From positions 124,001-188,000 of the forward strand of contig NZ_ML133689.1 of NCBI RefSeq assembly GCF_003985155.1: 64,000 nucleotides of DNA. Reading direction: 5' to 3'. Every line of letters begins with the position of its first letter. Position 1 is the stretch's first letter. Source of the stretch: Rhizobium vallis. GTDB taxonomy: Bacteria > Pseudomonadota > Alphaproteobacteria > Rhizobiales > Rhizobiaceae. Shown here one piece after another: positions 27,571 to 35,356 of this stretch. Under the pieces are notes generated by a model. It did no database searches and was not told the origin of the DNA. It saw only the letters and a program-made list of their open reading frames with translations. The position numbers and the translations under genes were made by a program.

Positions 27571-28629
27571 ATGCAATTCGTATTTGACGGTCACAACGAC
27601 GTTCTCCTTCGACTCTGGACACATGCAAAGGACGGCAGCGATCCGATCGCCGAATTCGCAGGCGGTACGACGGTCGGCCATATCGATGCCCGTCGGGCCA
27701 GGGAGGGCGGCCTTTCGGGCGGCCTCTGCGCCATCTATATTCCCTCCGGCGATCTCGTCTTTGCCGATCCTGATGCCGATGGTCGCTATATCACGCCGAT
27801 GGCTGCCCCTCTCGATCCGCTGCCTTCCCTTGCCATCGCCAATGAGATGGCGGCGATCGCGCTGCGACTCGACCAGGCGGGCGCCTGGCGGCTCTGCCGG
27901 ACGGTGAAGGACATCCGCAGCGCCATGGCGGACGACATTTTCGCCGCCGTCATGCATATGGAAGGCTGCGAGGCGATCGGCGCCGATCTGTCGGCGCTCG
28001 AGGTGTTCTATGCGGCCGGGCTGCGGTCGCTCGGGCCGGTCTGGAGCCGGCACAATGTCTTCGGTTACGGCGTGCCTTTCGCCTTCCCCATGTCGCCGGA
28101 TACCGCACCCGGTCTCACCGAGGCCGGTTTCGCGCTGGTAAGGGAATGCAACCGCCTCGGCATCCTGATCGATCTTGCCCATATCACCGAGAAGGGGTTC
28201 TGGGATGTGGCGAAGACAACGGACCAGCCGCTGGTCGCAAGCCACTCCAACGCCCATGCGCTGACCCCGGTCGCGCGCAACCTGACGGACAAGCAGCTCG
28301 ATGCGATCCGCGAAAGCCGCGGGCTCGTCGGCATCAACTATGCCACCGCCATGCTGCGCCCCGACGGACGCTCGGACAGCGATACGCCGCTTGCCGACAT
28401 GATCCGCCACATCGACTATCTCGTGAACCGCATCGGCATCGACTGCGTGGCGCTCGGATCGGATTTCGACGGCGCCACCATTCCCGAGGAAATCGGCGAC
28501 GCTTCCGGCAATCAGAAGCTGATTGCCGCTCTCAGGGAGGTTGGCTATGCTGACGCCGACCTCGCAAAACTTGCCCGTGAAAACTGGCTTCGCATTCTGG
28601 CCCAAGCTTGGCGGGAGGACCGCGCCTAA
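27571..28629 (+). CDS. Membrane dipeptidase (renal-type, peptidase M19)
   Basis: This 352-residue zinc dipeptidase shows FDGHNDVLLRLW (first metal ligands) at the N terminus, the bridging Glu in MHMEGCEAIG (about residue 132), the ligand His in DLAHITEKGFW, SHSNAHAL, and the final ALGSDFDGATIP. M19 enzymes hydrolyse dipeptides, often accepting a D-residue at the C terminus. No signal peptide is visible, so it probably works in the cytoplasm on peptides imported by the next five genes. The ATG at 27571 has AGGAAGAC upstream; the GTG at 27550 is less likely. It lies 49 bases upstream of the binding-protein gene. Confidence 0.92.
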   Translation: MQFVFDGHNDVLLRLWTHAKDGSDPIAEFAGGTTVGHIDARRAREGGLSGGLCAIYIPSGDLVFADPDADGRYITPMAAPLDPLPSLAIANEMAAIALRLDQAGAWRLCRTVKDIRSAMADDIFAAVMHMEGCEAIGADLSALEVFYAAGLRSLGPVWSRHNVFGYGVPFAFPMSPDTAPGLTEAGFALVRECNRLGILIDLAHITEKGFWDVAKTTDQPLVASHSNAHALTPVARNLTDKQLDAIRESRGLVGINYATAMLRPDGRSDSDTPLADMIRHIDYLVNRIGIDCVALGSDFDGATIPEEIGDASGNQKLIAALREVGYADADLAKLARENWLRILAQAWREDRA

Positions 28630-28678
28630 GCCTTTCTATCCGATCAAAACAGGCCAATCAAAAACAGGGGAACAGACT

Positions 28679-30319
28679 ATGATGATCACCAAACTCAGCC
28701 GCAATTTCCGGGTGCTTTCCGCCGGAGCTGCTCTTTCGCTCCTGATGATGGCGGCGCCAGCCGCCTTTGCCGAGACGCCCAAGGATACGCTGGTCGAGGG
28801 TTTTGCCATCGACGATATCATCACGATGGATCCGGGCGAGGCTTTCGAGCTTTCGACCGCCGAAATCACCAGCAACAGCTACAGCCTGCTCGTTCGTCTC
28901 GACATCAACGATACATCAAAGGTGAAGGGCGATCTCGCCGAGAGCTGGACCGTTTCCGATGACGGTCTGACCTATACGTTCAAGTTGAAATCAGGCCTGA
29001 AATTCGCCTCCGGAAACCCGGTCACGGCCGAAGATGTCGCCTGGTCGTTCGAGCGCGCCGTCAAGCTCGACAAGAGCCCGGCCTTCATCCTCACCCAGTT
29101 CGGCCTGACCGGTGACAACATTGCCGAAAAGGCCAAGGCGGCCGATGCCAACACCTTCGTCTTCACGGTCGACAAGGCCTATGCGCCGAGCTTCGTGCTG
29201 AACTGCCTCACGGCAACCGTCGCTTCCGTCGTCGACAAGAAGCTGGTGCTGGAGCATGTGAAGGCGGTGACGCCGGATGCCGAGCACAAATACGACAATG
29301 ATTTCGGCAATGAATGGCTGAAGACCGGCTATGCCGGTTCCGGCGCCTTCAAGCTGCGCGAATGGCGGGCCAACGAAGTCGTCGTCCTGGAACGCAACGA
29401 CAATTATTACGGCGACAAGCCGAAGCTCAACCGCGTGATCTACCGCTACATGAAGGAAAGCTCGGCGCAGCGGCTGGCGCTCGAAGCCGGTGATATCGAC
29501 ATCGCCCGCAACCTGGAGCCGGGCGACATCGACGCCGTTTCCAAGAATGCCGATCTGGCGACGACAAGCGCGCCGAAGGGCACGATCTACTACGTCAGCC
29601 TGAACAACAAGAACGAGAACTTGAAGAAGCCTGAGGTCCAGGAAGCCTTCAAGTACCTGGTCGATTACGATGCGATCGGCGCGACCCTGATCAAGGGAAT
29701 CGGCGAAATCCACCAGACCTTCCTGCCGAAGGGCCAGCTCGGCGCGCTCGACGAAAATCCCTACAAGCTCGATGTCGCCAAGGCCAAGGAACTGCTCGCC
29801 AAGGCGGGCGTGCCCGATGGTTTCTCGATCACGATGGATGTGCGCAACACGCAGCCGGTGACAGGTATCGCCGAATCCATGCAACAGACGCTGGCGCAGG
29901 CCGGCGTGAAGATGGAAATCATTCCGGGCGACGGCAAGCAGACGCTGACCAAGTACCGCGCCCGCACCCACGACATGTATATCGGCCAGTGGGGCTCGGA
30001 CTATTTCGACCCGAATTCCAACGCCGATACTTTTACCGGCAATCCCGACAATTCCGATGCCGGCACGGTGAAGACGCTCGCATGGCGCAACACCTGGGAA
30101 GCGCCTGATCTCGACAAGCAGGCCAAGGCCGCGCTTCTCGAACGCGACGCCGGCAAGCGCGCCGCCATGTACCAGGATATCCAGAAGAAGTATCTGGCAA
30201 ACAGCCCCTTCGTCTTCATTTTCCAGCAGACCGAGGTAGCCGGCTACCGCAAGAACGTAACTGACTTCAAGCTGGGCCCGAGCTTTGATACCAATTTCGT
30301 CGGTCCGATAGCCAAGTAA
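28679..30319 (+). CDS. Oligopeptide/dipeptide ABC transporter substrate-binding protein
   Basis: The 546-residue protein has a signal peptide (MMITKLSRNFRVLSAG, hydrophobic stretch to about residue 34, AFAE cleavage) and an SBP_bac_5 (DppA/OppA) fold. KDTLVEGFAIDDIITMDPGEAFE opens the mature protein, and FKLKSGLKFASGNPVTAEDVAWSFERAV is the class signature. It ends RKNVTDFKLGPSFDTNF. The ligand is inferred to be a di- or oligopeptide because an M19 dipeptidase precedes it. AGGGGAAC precedes the ATG at 28679. Second gene of a six-gene operon. Confidence 0.92.
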   Translation: MMITKLSRNFRVLSAGAALSLLMMAAPAAFAETPKDTLVEGFAIDDIITMDPGEAFELSTAEITSNSYSLLVRLDINDTSKVKGDLAESWTVSDDGLTYTFKLKSGLKFASGNPVTAEDVAWSFERAVKLDKSPAFILTQFGLTGDNIAEKAKAADANTFVFTVDKAYAPSFVLNCLTATVASVVDKKLVLEHVKAVTPDAEHKYDNDFGNEWLKTGYAGSGAFKLREWRANEVVVLERNDNYYGDKPKLNRVIYRYMKESSAQRLALEAGDIDIARNLEPGDIDAVSKNADLATTSAPKGTIYYVSLNNKNENLKKPEVQEAFKYLVDYDAIGATLIKGIGEIHQTFLPKGQLGALDENPYKLDVAKAKELLAKAGVPDGFSITMDVRNTQPVTGIAESMQQTLAQAGVKMEIIPGDGKQTLTKYRARTHDMYIGQWGSDYFDPNSNADTFTGNPDNSDAGTVKTLAWRNTWEAPDLDKQAKAALLERDAGKRAAMYQDIQKKYLANSPFVFIFQQTEVAGYRKNVTDFKLGPSFDTNFVGPIAK

Positions 30320-30341
30320 TAATCCGGCAGGATTGAACGGC

Positions 30342-31409
30342 TTGAGCTCCCTGGAAACAACACAGGAGGCGCGGCCCCGAAAGGGCCGTGCCGGCGCCTT
30401 CGCAAAGGCGCTGGGGCGGTTCGTGTTTGCCGCCATCACCACCTATTTCGGTCTGTTGGCCGTTACCTTCTTCATCGGCCGCGTCGTGCCGATCGATCCC
30501 GTGCTCGCCATTCTCGGCGATCGCGCGCCAGCTCATGTCGTCGAGCGCGTGCGGCGCGAGATGGGCTTCGACCTGCCGCTCTATGAGCAGTTCTATATCT
30601 ATATCAAAGGTATCCTGTCCGGCGATTTCGGCAATTCGGTGCTGACGACCAATCCTGTAATGGTCGATATCCGCCGTGCATTCCCGGCAACGGTCGAGCT
30701 TGCGACGCTCGGAACGCTCATCGGCGCCTGCGTCGGCGTGCCGCTCGGCGTTCTTGCCGCGGTGCGCCGCGGCAGCATCGCCGACCAGGTCGTGCGCGTC
30801 ATCGGCCTCATCGGTTATTCGGTGCCGATCTTCTGGCTGGCGCTGATCTCGCTCGTCATCTTCTATGCGCAGCTGCGCTGGGTGGCCTTTCCCGGCCGCA
30901 TCGACATCGTCTTCGAATATACGTTCACGCCGATCACCGGCTTCTATCTGCTTGATAGCGCCTGGCAGGGGCAATGGGATGTCTTCTACGACGTCTTCCG
31001 CCACATCATCCTGCCGGCATCCTTGCTCGGCTATTTCTCGCTTGCCTATATCAGCCGGATGACGCGCAGCTTCATGCTGAACGAGCTTTCCCAGGAATAT
31101 ATCGTTGCCGCACGCGCCAAGGGGCTTTCGGAAACGCGGGTGATCTGGGGCCATGCGCTGCGCAATGCCGCCGTGCCGCTCGTCACCGTCATCGCGCTTT
31201 CCTATGCCGGCCTGCTTGAAGGATCGGTGCTGACCGAGACCGTGTTTTCCTGGCCGGGCATCGGGCTCTACATCACCAATTCGCTGCAGAATGCCGACAT
31301 GAACGCCGTGCTCGGCGGCACGATCGTTATCGGCACTGTATTCATCGGCATCAACCTTCTGTCCGATCTTCTTTACCGGACACTCGACCCGAGGACGCGA
31401 AACGGATGA
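30342..31409 (+). CDS. Peptide ABC transporter permease (DppB-like)
   Basis: This 355-residue inner-membrane permease has about six spans. The N-terminal GRVVPIDPVLAILGDRAP and the periplasmic REMGFDLPLYEQFYIYIKGIL are typical DppB/OppB sequence. The EAA loop is YIVAARAKGLSETRVIWGHALRNAAVP (about residues 250-276). It contains an insertion before the fourth span (FEYTFTPITGFYLLDSAWQGQWDVF), as some peptide permeases do. I favour the TTG at 30342, which lies nine bases after AGGA; a TTG at 30333 is the alternative. It overlaps the next permease by four bases. Confidence 0.9.
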   Translation: MSSLETTQEARPRKGRAGAFAKALGRFVFAAITTYFGLLAVTFFIGRVVPIDPVLAILGDRAPAHVVERVRREMGFDLPLYEQFYIYIKGILSGDFGNSVLTTNPVMVDIRRAFPATVELATLGTLIGACVGVPLGVLAAVRRGSIADQVVRVIGLIGYSVPIFWLALISLVIFYAQLRWVAFPGRIDIVFEYTFTPITGFYLLDSAWQGQWDVFYDVFRHIILPASLLGYFSLAYISRMTRSFMLNELSQEYIVAARAKGLSETRVIWGHALRNAAVPLVTVIALSYAGLLEGSVLTETVFSWPGIGLYITNSLQNADMNAVLGGTIVIGTVFIGINLLSDLLYRTLDPRTRNG

Positions 31410-32341
31410 CGGCCCCTGCCAGCCCATCTCCTGCGATGAGCCGCCGCGAATGGCTGCTTTCCGACCGGCCGCAATCGCGCATGCAGGCTCGCCTCGGCCG
31501 CGCCTATGTCACCTGGCGACAGTTCACGGCAAACAGGCTCGCCGTTGTCGGTCTGCTGGTCATCCTCGCGCTGCTTTTCATCGCCGCTTTCGCCGACCTG
31601 CTCGCCACGCACAATCCCGTCGTCGGCGATCTCCGCAATGCCCGCCTGCTGCCGCCGGGAACGGACGGCTTCCTGCTCGGCACGGACGATCAGGGCCGCG
31701 ACATCTATTCGCGGCTGATATACGGGTCGCGACTGACTCTGCTCGTCGTCGGGCTTGTTGCCATCATCTCCGCGCCAATCGGGCTGATCGTCGGCACGGT
31801 ATCGGGTTATGCCGGCGGCTGGGTGGATGCGACGCTGATGCGCATCACCGATATCTTCCTTGCCTTTCCGAAGCTGGTGCTGGCGCTTGCCTTCGTCGCT
31901 GCCCTCGGCCCCGGTATCCAGAATGCGATCATCGCCATCGCCATCACATCCTGGCCGCCCTATGCCCGCATCGCGCGTGCTGAAACGCTGACGGTCAGGC
32001 GTTCCGACTATATCTCGGCGGTGAAGCTGATGGGCGCCTCGCCGCTGCGCATCATCGTGCGCCACGTCATGCCGCTCTGCATTTCCTCGCTGATCGTGCG
32101 GGTGACGCTCGACATGGCGGGCATCATCCTGACGGCGGCCGGTCTCGGTTTCCTCGGCCTCGGCGCGCAGCCGCCGCTGCCGGAATGGGGCGCAATGATC
32201 GCTTCGGGCCGGCGCTTCATTCTCGATCAATGGTGGGTCGCGGCGATGCCTGGTATTGCCATTCTCATCGTCAGCCTCGGCTTCAATCTGCTCGGCGACG
32301 GCCTGCGCGACGCGCTCGACCCGAAGGAGAGCGGCCAATGA
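31406..32341 (+). CDS. Peptide ABC transporter permease (DppC-like)
   Basis: This 311-residue permease carries the DppC N-terminal domain (RAYVTWRQFTANRLAVVGLLVILALLFIAAFADLLATHNP) and the signature HLLG-like FLLGTDDQGRDIYSRLIYGSRLTL. The EAA loop is YISAVKLMGASPLRIIVRHVMPLC. The C-terminal LGAQPPLPEWGAMIASGRRFILDQWW is conserved among peptide and nickel permeases. It partners the DppB-like permease upstream. Both junctions are ATGA overlaps, so the genes are translationally coupled. Confidence 0.92.
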   Translation: MTAPASPSPAMSRREWLLSDRPQSRMQARLGRAYVTWRQFTANRLAVVGLLVILALLFIAAFADLLATHNPVVGDLRNARLLPPGTDGFLLGTDDQGRDIYSRLIYGSRLTLLVVGLVAIISAPIGLIVGTVSGYAGGWVDATLMRITDIFLAFPKLVLALAFVAALGPGIQNAIIAIAITSWPPYARIARAETLTVRRSDYISAVKLMGASPLRIIVRHVMPLCISSLIVRVTLDMAGIILTAAGLGFLGLGAQPPLPEWGAMIASGRRFILDQWWVAAMPGIAILIVSLGFNLLGDGLRDALDPKESGQ

Positions 32342-33171
32342 CGACACTTCTGACGGTCGATAATCTCAAGGTCAGTTATCCCACGCGCACCGGCGTGATC
32401 GAAGCCGTGCGCGGCGTTTCCTTCACGCTCGGCAGGGAAAGGCTCGGCATCGTCGGCGAATCCGGTTCCGGCAAGTCGCAAACCGGCCGGGCCATCATGG
32501 GGCTGACGCCGAAACACGGCATCGTCACGGCCGACAGGCTCGATTTCAGCGGCATCGACCTCATCAAGGCTTCTGCCGGGCAAAGGCGCAGCCTGCGCGG
32601 CAAGCGTATCGCCATGATCCTGCAGGATCCGAAATATTCGCTCGACCCGGTCATGACGATCGGGCGGCAGATCTGCGAAACGCTGCGCACGCATGAGAAG
32701 GTCGGCAAGGCGGAGGCGCGCGATCGAGCGCTCGCTATGCTGGAAGCGGTGCAGATCCGCGACCCGAAACGGGTGTTCGACCTGCATCCGCATGAGGTCT
32801 CAGGCGGCATGGGGCAGCGCGCGATGATCGCCATGATGTTGATTGCCGGGCCTGAACTGCTGATCGCCGACGAGCCGACCTCGGCGCTCGACGTGACGGT
32901 ACAGCTCGATGTGCTGAGGATCATGGACAGGCTGGTGTCCGAGCGCGGCATGGGGCTGATCTTCGTCTCTCACGATCTGAGGCTGGTCTCCTCCTTCTGC
33001 GACCGCGTCATCGTCATGTATGCCGGAAAGATCGTCGAAGAGCTCGCGGCCGCCGATCTCAAACATGCGAAGCATCCCTATACGCAGGGGCTGCTCAACT
33101 GCATGCCCGAGATCGGCGTAAACCGCCATCCACTGCCGGTGCTCGACCGCAGGCCGGAGTGGGCGGCATGA
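32338..33171 (+). CDS. Peptide ABC transporter ATP-binding protein (DppD-like)
   Basis: This 277-residue ATPase shows Walker A GESGSGKSQTGRAIMG (about residue 40), the Q-loop ILQDPKYSLDP, a signature variant VSGGMGQRAMIAMML (about 155; Gly-Met rather than Gly-Gln) and Walker B LLIADEPTSALD. The C terminus lacks a long cysteine-rich Opp/Dpp tail. The start ATG overlaps the previous stop by four bases. It forms a heterodimer with the next ATPase. Confidence 0.92.
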   Translation: MTTLLTVDNLKVSYPTRTGVIEAVRGVSFTLGRERLGIVGESGSGKSQTGRAIMGLTPKHGIVTADRLDFSGIDLIKASAGQRRSLRGKRIAMILQDPKYSLDPVMTIGRQICETLRTHEKVGKAEARDRALAMLEAVQIRDPKRVFDLHPHEVSGGMGQRAMIAMMLIAGPELLIADEPTSALDVTVQLDVLRIMDRLVSERGMGLIFVSHDLRLVSSFCDRVIVMYAGKIVEELAAADLKHAKHPYTQGLLNCMPEIGVNRHPLPVLDRRPEWAA

Positions 33172-33917
33172 ACGCAGCTCTCGCGATCGATAATCTCAGC
33201 GTCGTCTACGATCAGTTTTATGCGCTGAAGGATGTCGGCATTACCGTTGAGCGAGGCGAATCCTTCGGCCTCGTCGGCGAGTCAGGCTCGGGCAAATCGA
33301 CCTTGCTGCGCGCCGTTGCCGGGCTTGCACCGGTAAGCGGCGGAACGATCGATATCGATGGCGAAGCGCTGAAAGGTTCGAAACGCAGCAAAGCCTTCTA
33401 CCGGCGCGTGCAGATGGTCTTCCAGGACCCCTACGGTTCGCTGCATCCGCGTCAGACGATCGACCGGCTCCTGCTTGAACCGCTTGCCATTCATGGCATC
33501 GGCGACAGCGACAGGCGCATCGCGCGCGCCCTTGACGAGGTGGGCCTCGGCAACGGTTTCCGTTTCCGCTACCCGCACCAGCTTTCTGGCGGCCAGCGGC
33601 AGCGCGTGGCGATCGCAAGGGCGCTGATCGTCGAACCGTCAATTCTCTTGCTCGATGAGCCGACATCGGCGCTCGACGCCTCGGTGCAGGCAGAGGTGTT
33701 GAACCTGCTCGAGCAGATCCGGCGCGACCGCAAGCTCACCTTCGTGATGGTGAGCCACGATCTCGGCGTCATCACCCATATGTGCGACAGGCTCGCCGTG
33801 ATGCGCAACGGCGCCGTGGTCGAGCGTTTGAGCTCGGAGGAGCTGGCGAAAGGCGTGGTCCAGGTGGACTATACGAGAAATTTGATGATCGCGAGCAAGG
33901 GTTTCGTCAAAGCCTGA
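33168..33917 (+). CDS. Peptide ABC transporter ATP-binding protein (DppF-like)
   Basis: This 249-residue ATPase shows Walker A GESGSGKSTLLRAVAG, Q-loop MVFQDPYGSLHPRQTIDRLL (a DppF/OppF hallmark), signature LSGGQRQRVAIARAL and Walker B ILLLDEPTSALD, with switch VSHDLGVI. It is the second ATPase of the peptide importer. The ATG at 33168 overlaps the preceding stop (ATGA); a GTG nine bases upstream is possible. It is the last gene of the operon, and a weak AT-rich hairpin (33926-33945) follows. Confidence 0.92.
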   Translation: MNAALAIDNLSVVYDQFYALKDVGITVERGESFGLVGESGSGKSTLLRAVAGLAPVSGGTIDIDGEALKGSKRSKAFYRRVQMVFQDPYGSLHPRQTIDRLLLEPLAIHGIGDSDRRIARALDEVGLGNGFRFRYPHQLSGGQRQRVAIARALIVEPSILLLDEPTSALDASVQAEVLNLLEQIRRDRKLTFVMVSHDLGVITHMCDRLAVMRNGAVVERLSSEELAKGVVQVDYTRNLMIASKGFVKA

Positions 33918-34007
33918 AAGGCAATCTTTTCAAACTCTTGAAAAGAAAAGACCAGCGTCGGCGTTAAGGATAACGTTTTCCTAAAAGACGACCAATCGAC
34001 TAGACTA

Positions 34008-34035
34008 TTGACAGTTGCCCCAGTTCTGTCATGAT
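34008..34035 (+). promoter_or_regulatory. Candidate sigma-70 promoter upstream of a 62-aa gene
   Basis: TTGACA (34008-34013) and CATGAT (34030-34035) are separated by 16 bases and lie 45 bases before the ATG at 34080. The -35 is perfect, the -10 matches four of six. No other signal in the 162-base gap is convincing. Confidence 0.45.
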
Positions 34036-34079
34036 CCCGTTAACGACTGTTAGCTTTCGTGATCGATGGAGGTTGAGGC

Positions 34080-34268
34080 ATGTTCTTTCTCGGTGGGATG
34101 ACCATGGGTTACCTCGATCCTCCCGTCAAAGCCGAGTGCAGGGAACAGATTTCAGTATCCCTTCCTGCGGAAAAGGATCGCCGGTTGATCGACACGCCTG
34201 CCAATCCACCCCAGAACGAGAATGTCGTCGAACGCTCGTTGATCTGGGCATGGCGCACGCTCTGCTAA
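34080..34268 (+). CDS. Small hypothetical protein (62 aa)
   Basis: An ATG preceded by TGGAGGTTGAGG, a good ribosome site, opens a 62-codon frame. The protein begins with a short hydrophobic MFFLGGMTMGYL, then is polar and charged (AEKDRRLIDTPANPPQNENVVERS) and ends WAWRTLC. I do not recognise a family. The promoter element upstream and the ribosome site favour a real gene; codon use is less clearly rhizobial than in neighbours, so caution applies. Confidence 0.5.
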   Translation: MFFLGGMTMGYLDPPVKAECREQISVSLPAEKDRRLIDTPANPPQNENVVERSLIWAWRTLC

Positions 34269-34395
34269 AGGGCTGGTTGAATTTTCTCTTCCGTTCGCTC
34301 TAGACGGAAATTTATCTCTACCTACTTGATAGAGAAAATAAGAATATAAGCGCGAGCCGCACAACCGGCCGCAACGAGAACAACGGAGGCGACAT

Positions 34396-34560
34396 ATGGC
34401 AGATCTGGGTATTTCGCATACTCACGTGAACCACTATGGTTCCGCAGCGAGCAAGAAGCCACTCACGACGCGCCACAAGTTTCAGGCGGCGCTGCATGGA
34501 GCGATCTTCACCGCAGCGTTCCTGTTCGTCGTGGCCATGGTTTGCGGCGTCGTCGGTTGA
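34396..34560 (+). CDS. Small single-span membrane protein (54 aa)
   Basis: The ATG at 34396 follows ACGGAGGCGAC, a strong ribosome site. The 54-residue product has a polar, His-rich N-terminal half (MADLGISHTHVNHYGSAASK, then KPLTTRHKFQAAL) and a C-terminal hydrophobic helix (about residues 35-53, FTAAFLFVVAMVCGVVG) ending at the stop. This is the layout of a tail-anchored or single-span inner-membrane peptide. I know no function. It lies in a gene-poor stretch with two other tiny genes. Confidence 0.65.
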   Translation: MADLGISHTHVNHYGSAASKKPLTTRHKFQAALHGAIFTAAFLFVVAMVCGVVG

Positions 34561-34682
34561 TCCGACGGATGATAAGCTTCGGCGAGTGCCGGGGCTGTAG
34601 CGGTTTTCGCTCTACCGAATTTCGGAACATTTAATCTGCTTCGTCATTCTCCTGACAATCGAATGTCAAAAGGAGAATGGTC

Positions 34683-34760
34683 ATGAGAGGCATTTTATTG
34701 TGGTTGATTGGTATTCCTATCCCAATCATCATTCTTCTCTACCTTTTTCACGCTGTATAG
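34683..34760 (+). CDS. 25-residue conserved-looking membrane peptide
   Basis: AAAGGAGAATGGTC precedes an ATG and a 25-codon frame ending TAG. The peptide is almost wholly hydrophobic: MRGILLWLIGIPIPIIILL, then YLFHAV. The two Pro residues in IGIPIPIII and the positively charged start followed by one membrane span resemble a small peptide type that I recall in many proteobacteria, of unknown role. The ribosome site is one of the best in the region. It is far too short for most gene finders and is often left unannotated. Confidence 0.7.
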   Translation: MRGILLWLIGIPIPIIILLYLFHAV

Positions 34761-34910
34761 AGGGCGTCGCATCGAATTTATTCGCGCGACGTGCCAGAAT
34801 TCTTGTTGTATTTTGGCTGCGCAGGATTGCTGCGCTCTTCTTGTTACATCGGCAATTGACCGTCAGGCAGGCGGAGTAAGCTCTGTTCCGCAGACGGCCA
34901 AACCGCATCG

Positions 34911-34940
34911 GGCGCATGATCCAGCGATCATGCGCCTTTC
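34911..34940 (+). terminator. Strong terminator, possible end of a small RNA
   Basis: GGCGCATGATC (34911-34921) pairs perfectly with GATCATGCGCC (34926-34936) around a four-base loop, followed by TTTCCTTTG. It lies 150 bases after the 25-aa gene. It may end that transcript or an independent small RNA beginning near 34860; no clear promoter decides. Confidence 0.7.
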
Positions 34941-35130
34941 CTTTGTCTGAAATCGAAGAGCTCTTGTGTTGTCGGAACCAGATGGCCGGTAATTCCGTCA
35001 TCCCCGCCGACCGGAGAAACCCACCCGAGGCCGCGGCGCATATCTCTTGACTTGAATTATTCCGATGGTGTCCAAATTTTCGCCATGGCTTTCGCAGAGA
35101 GGAAACCTAGCCATTCGCAAACGCCTGGTC

Positions 35131-35234
35131 ATCAAGCATGTCGCGTAACGTGTGCAGCGGTTTGCGATCACGACATGCGCAAAACCAAAGGACCTCAAGC
35201 GCGGCAAATCTGAAAGATCGCGACACGTTTCAGC
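35131..35234. repeat. Rhizobial interspersed palindromic repeat, type B (copy 2, inverted)
   Basis: Read on the minus strand it contains GTCGCGATCTTTCAGATT, CATGTCGTGATCGCAAA and GCGACATGCTTGAT in the same order as the copy at 22721-22830, with scattered substitutions. It is therefore an older, diverged copy in opposite orientation, within the ndvB upstream region. Confidence 0.75.
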
Positions 35235-35356
35235 GTCATTTATCCCGCCTTCGTCGATCTTCGAAGAATCGGGCTCCGTTCATGTAGCAGTCATGATAAG
35301 CAGTGCAAAAGGCTGAGCAAAACAGCCATAACTTTGTTTGGATCCAGAACCGAACC

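Larger units (their letters stand above)
34761..35356. other. Gene-free region upstream of ndvB
   Basis: This 596-base stretch holds GGCGTCGC/GCGCGACG inverted pieces just after the 25-aa gene, a strong hairpin terminator at 34911-34940, and a diverged interspersed repeat at 35131-35234. The ndvB promoter must lie here, probably between 35235 and 35350, but I see no near-consensus pair. Short frames in it lack ribosome sites. Confidence 0.55.

Noticed and set aside
28991..30442. Minus-strand open frame (483 codons) opposite the peptide-binding protein
   Set aside because: Antisense shadow of a gene with a signal peptide and SBP_bac_5 signature.
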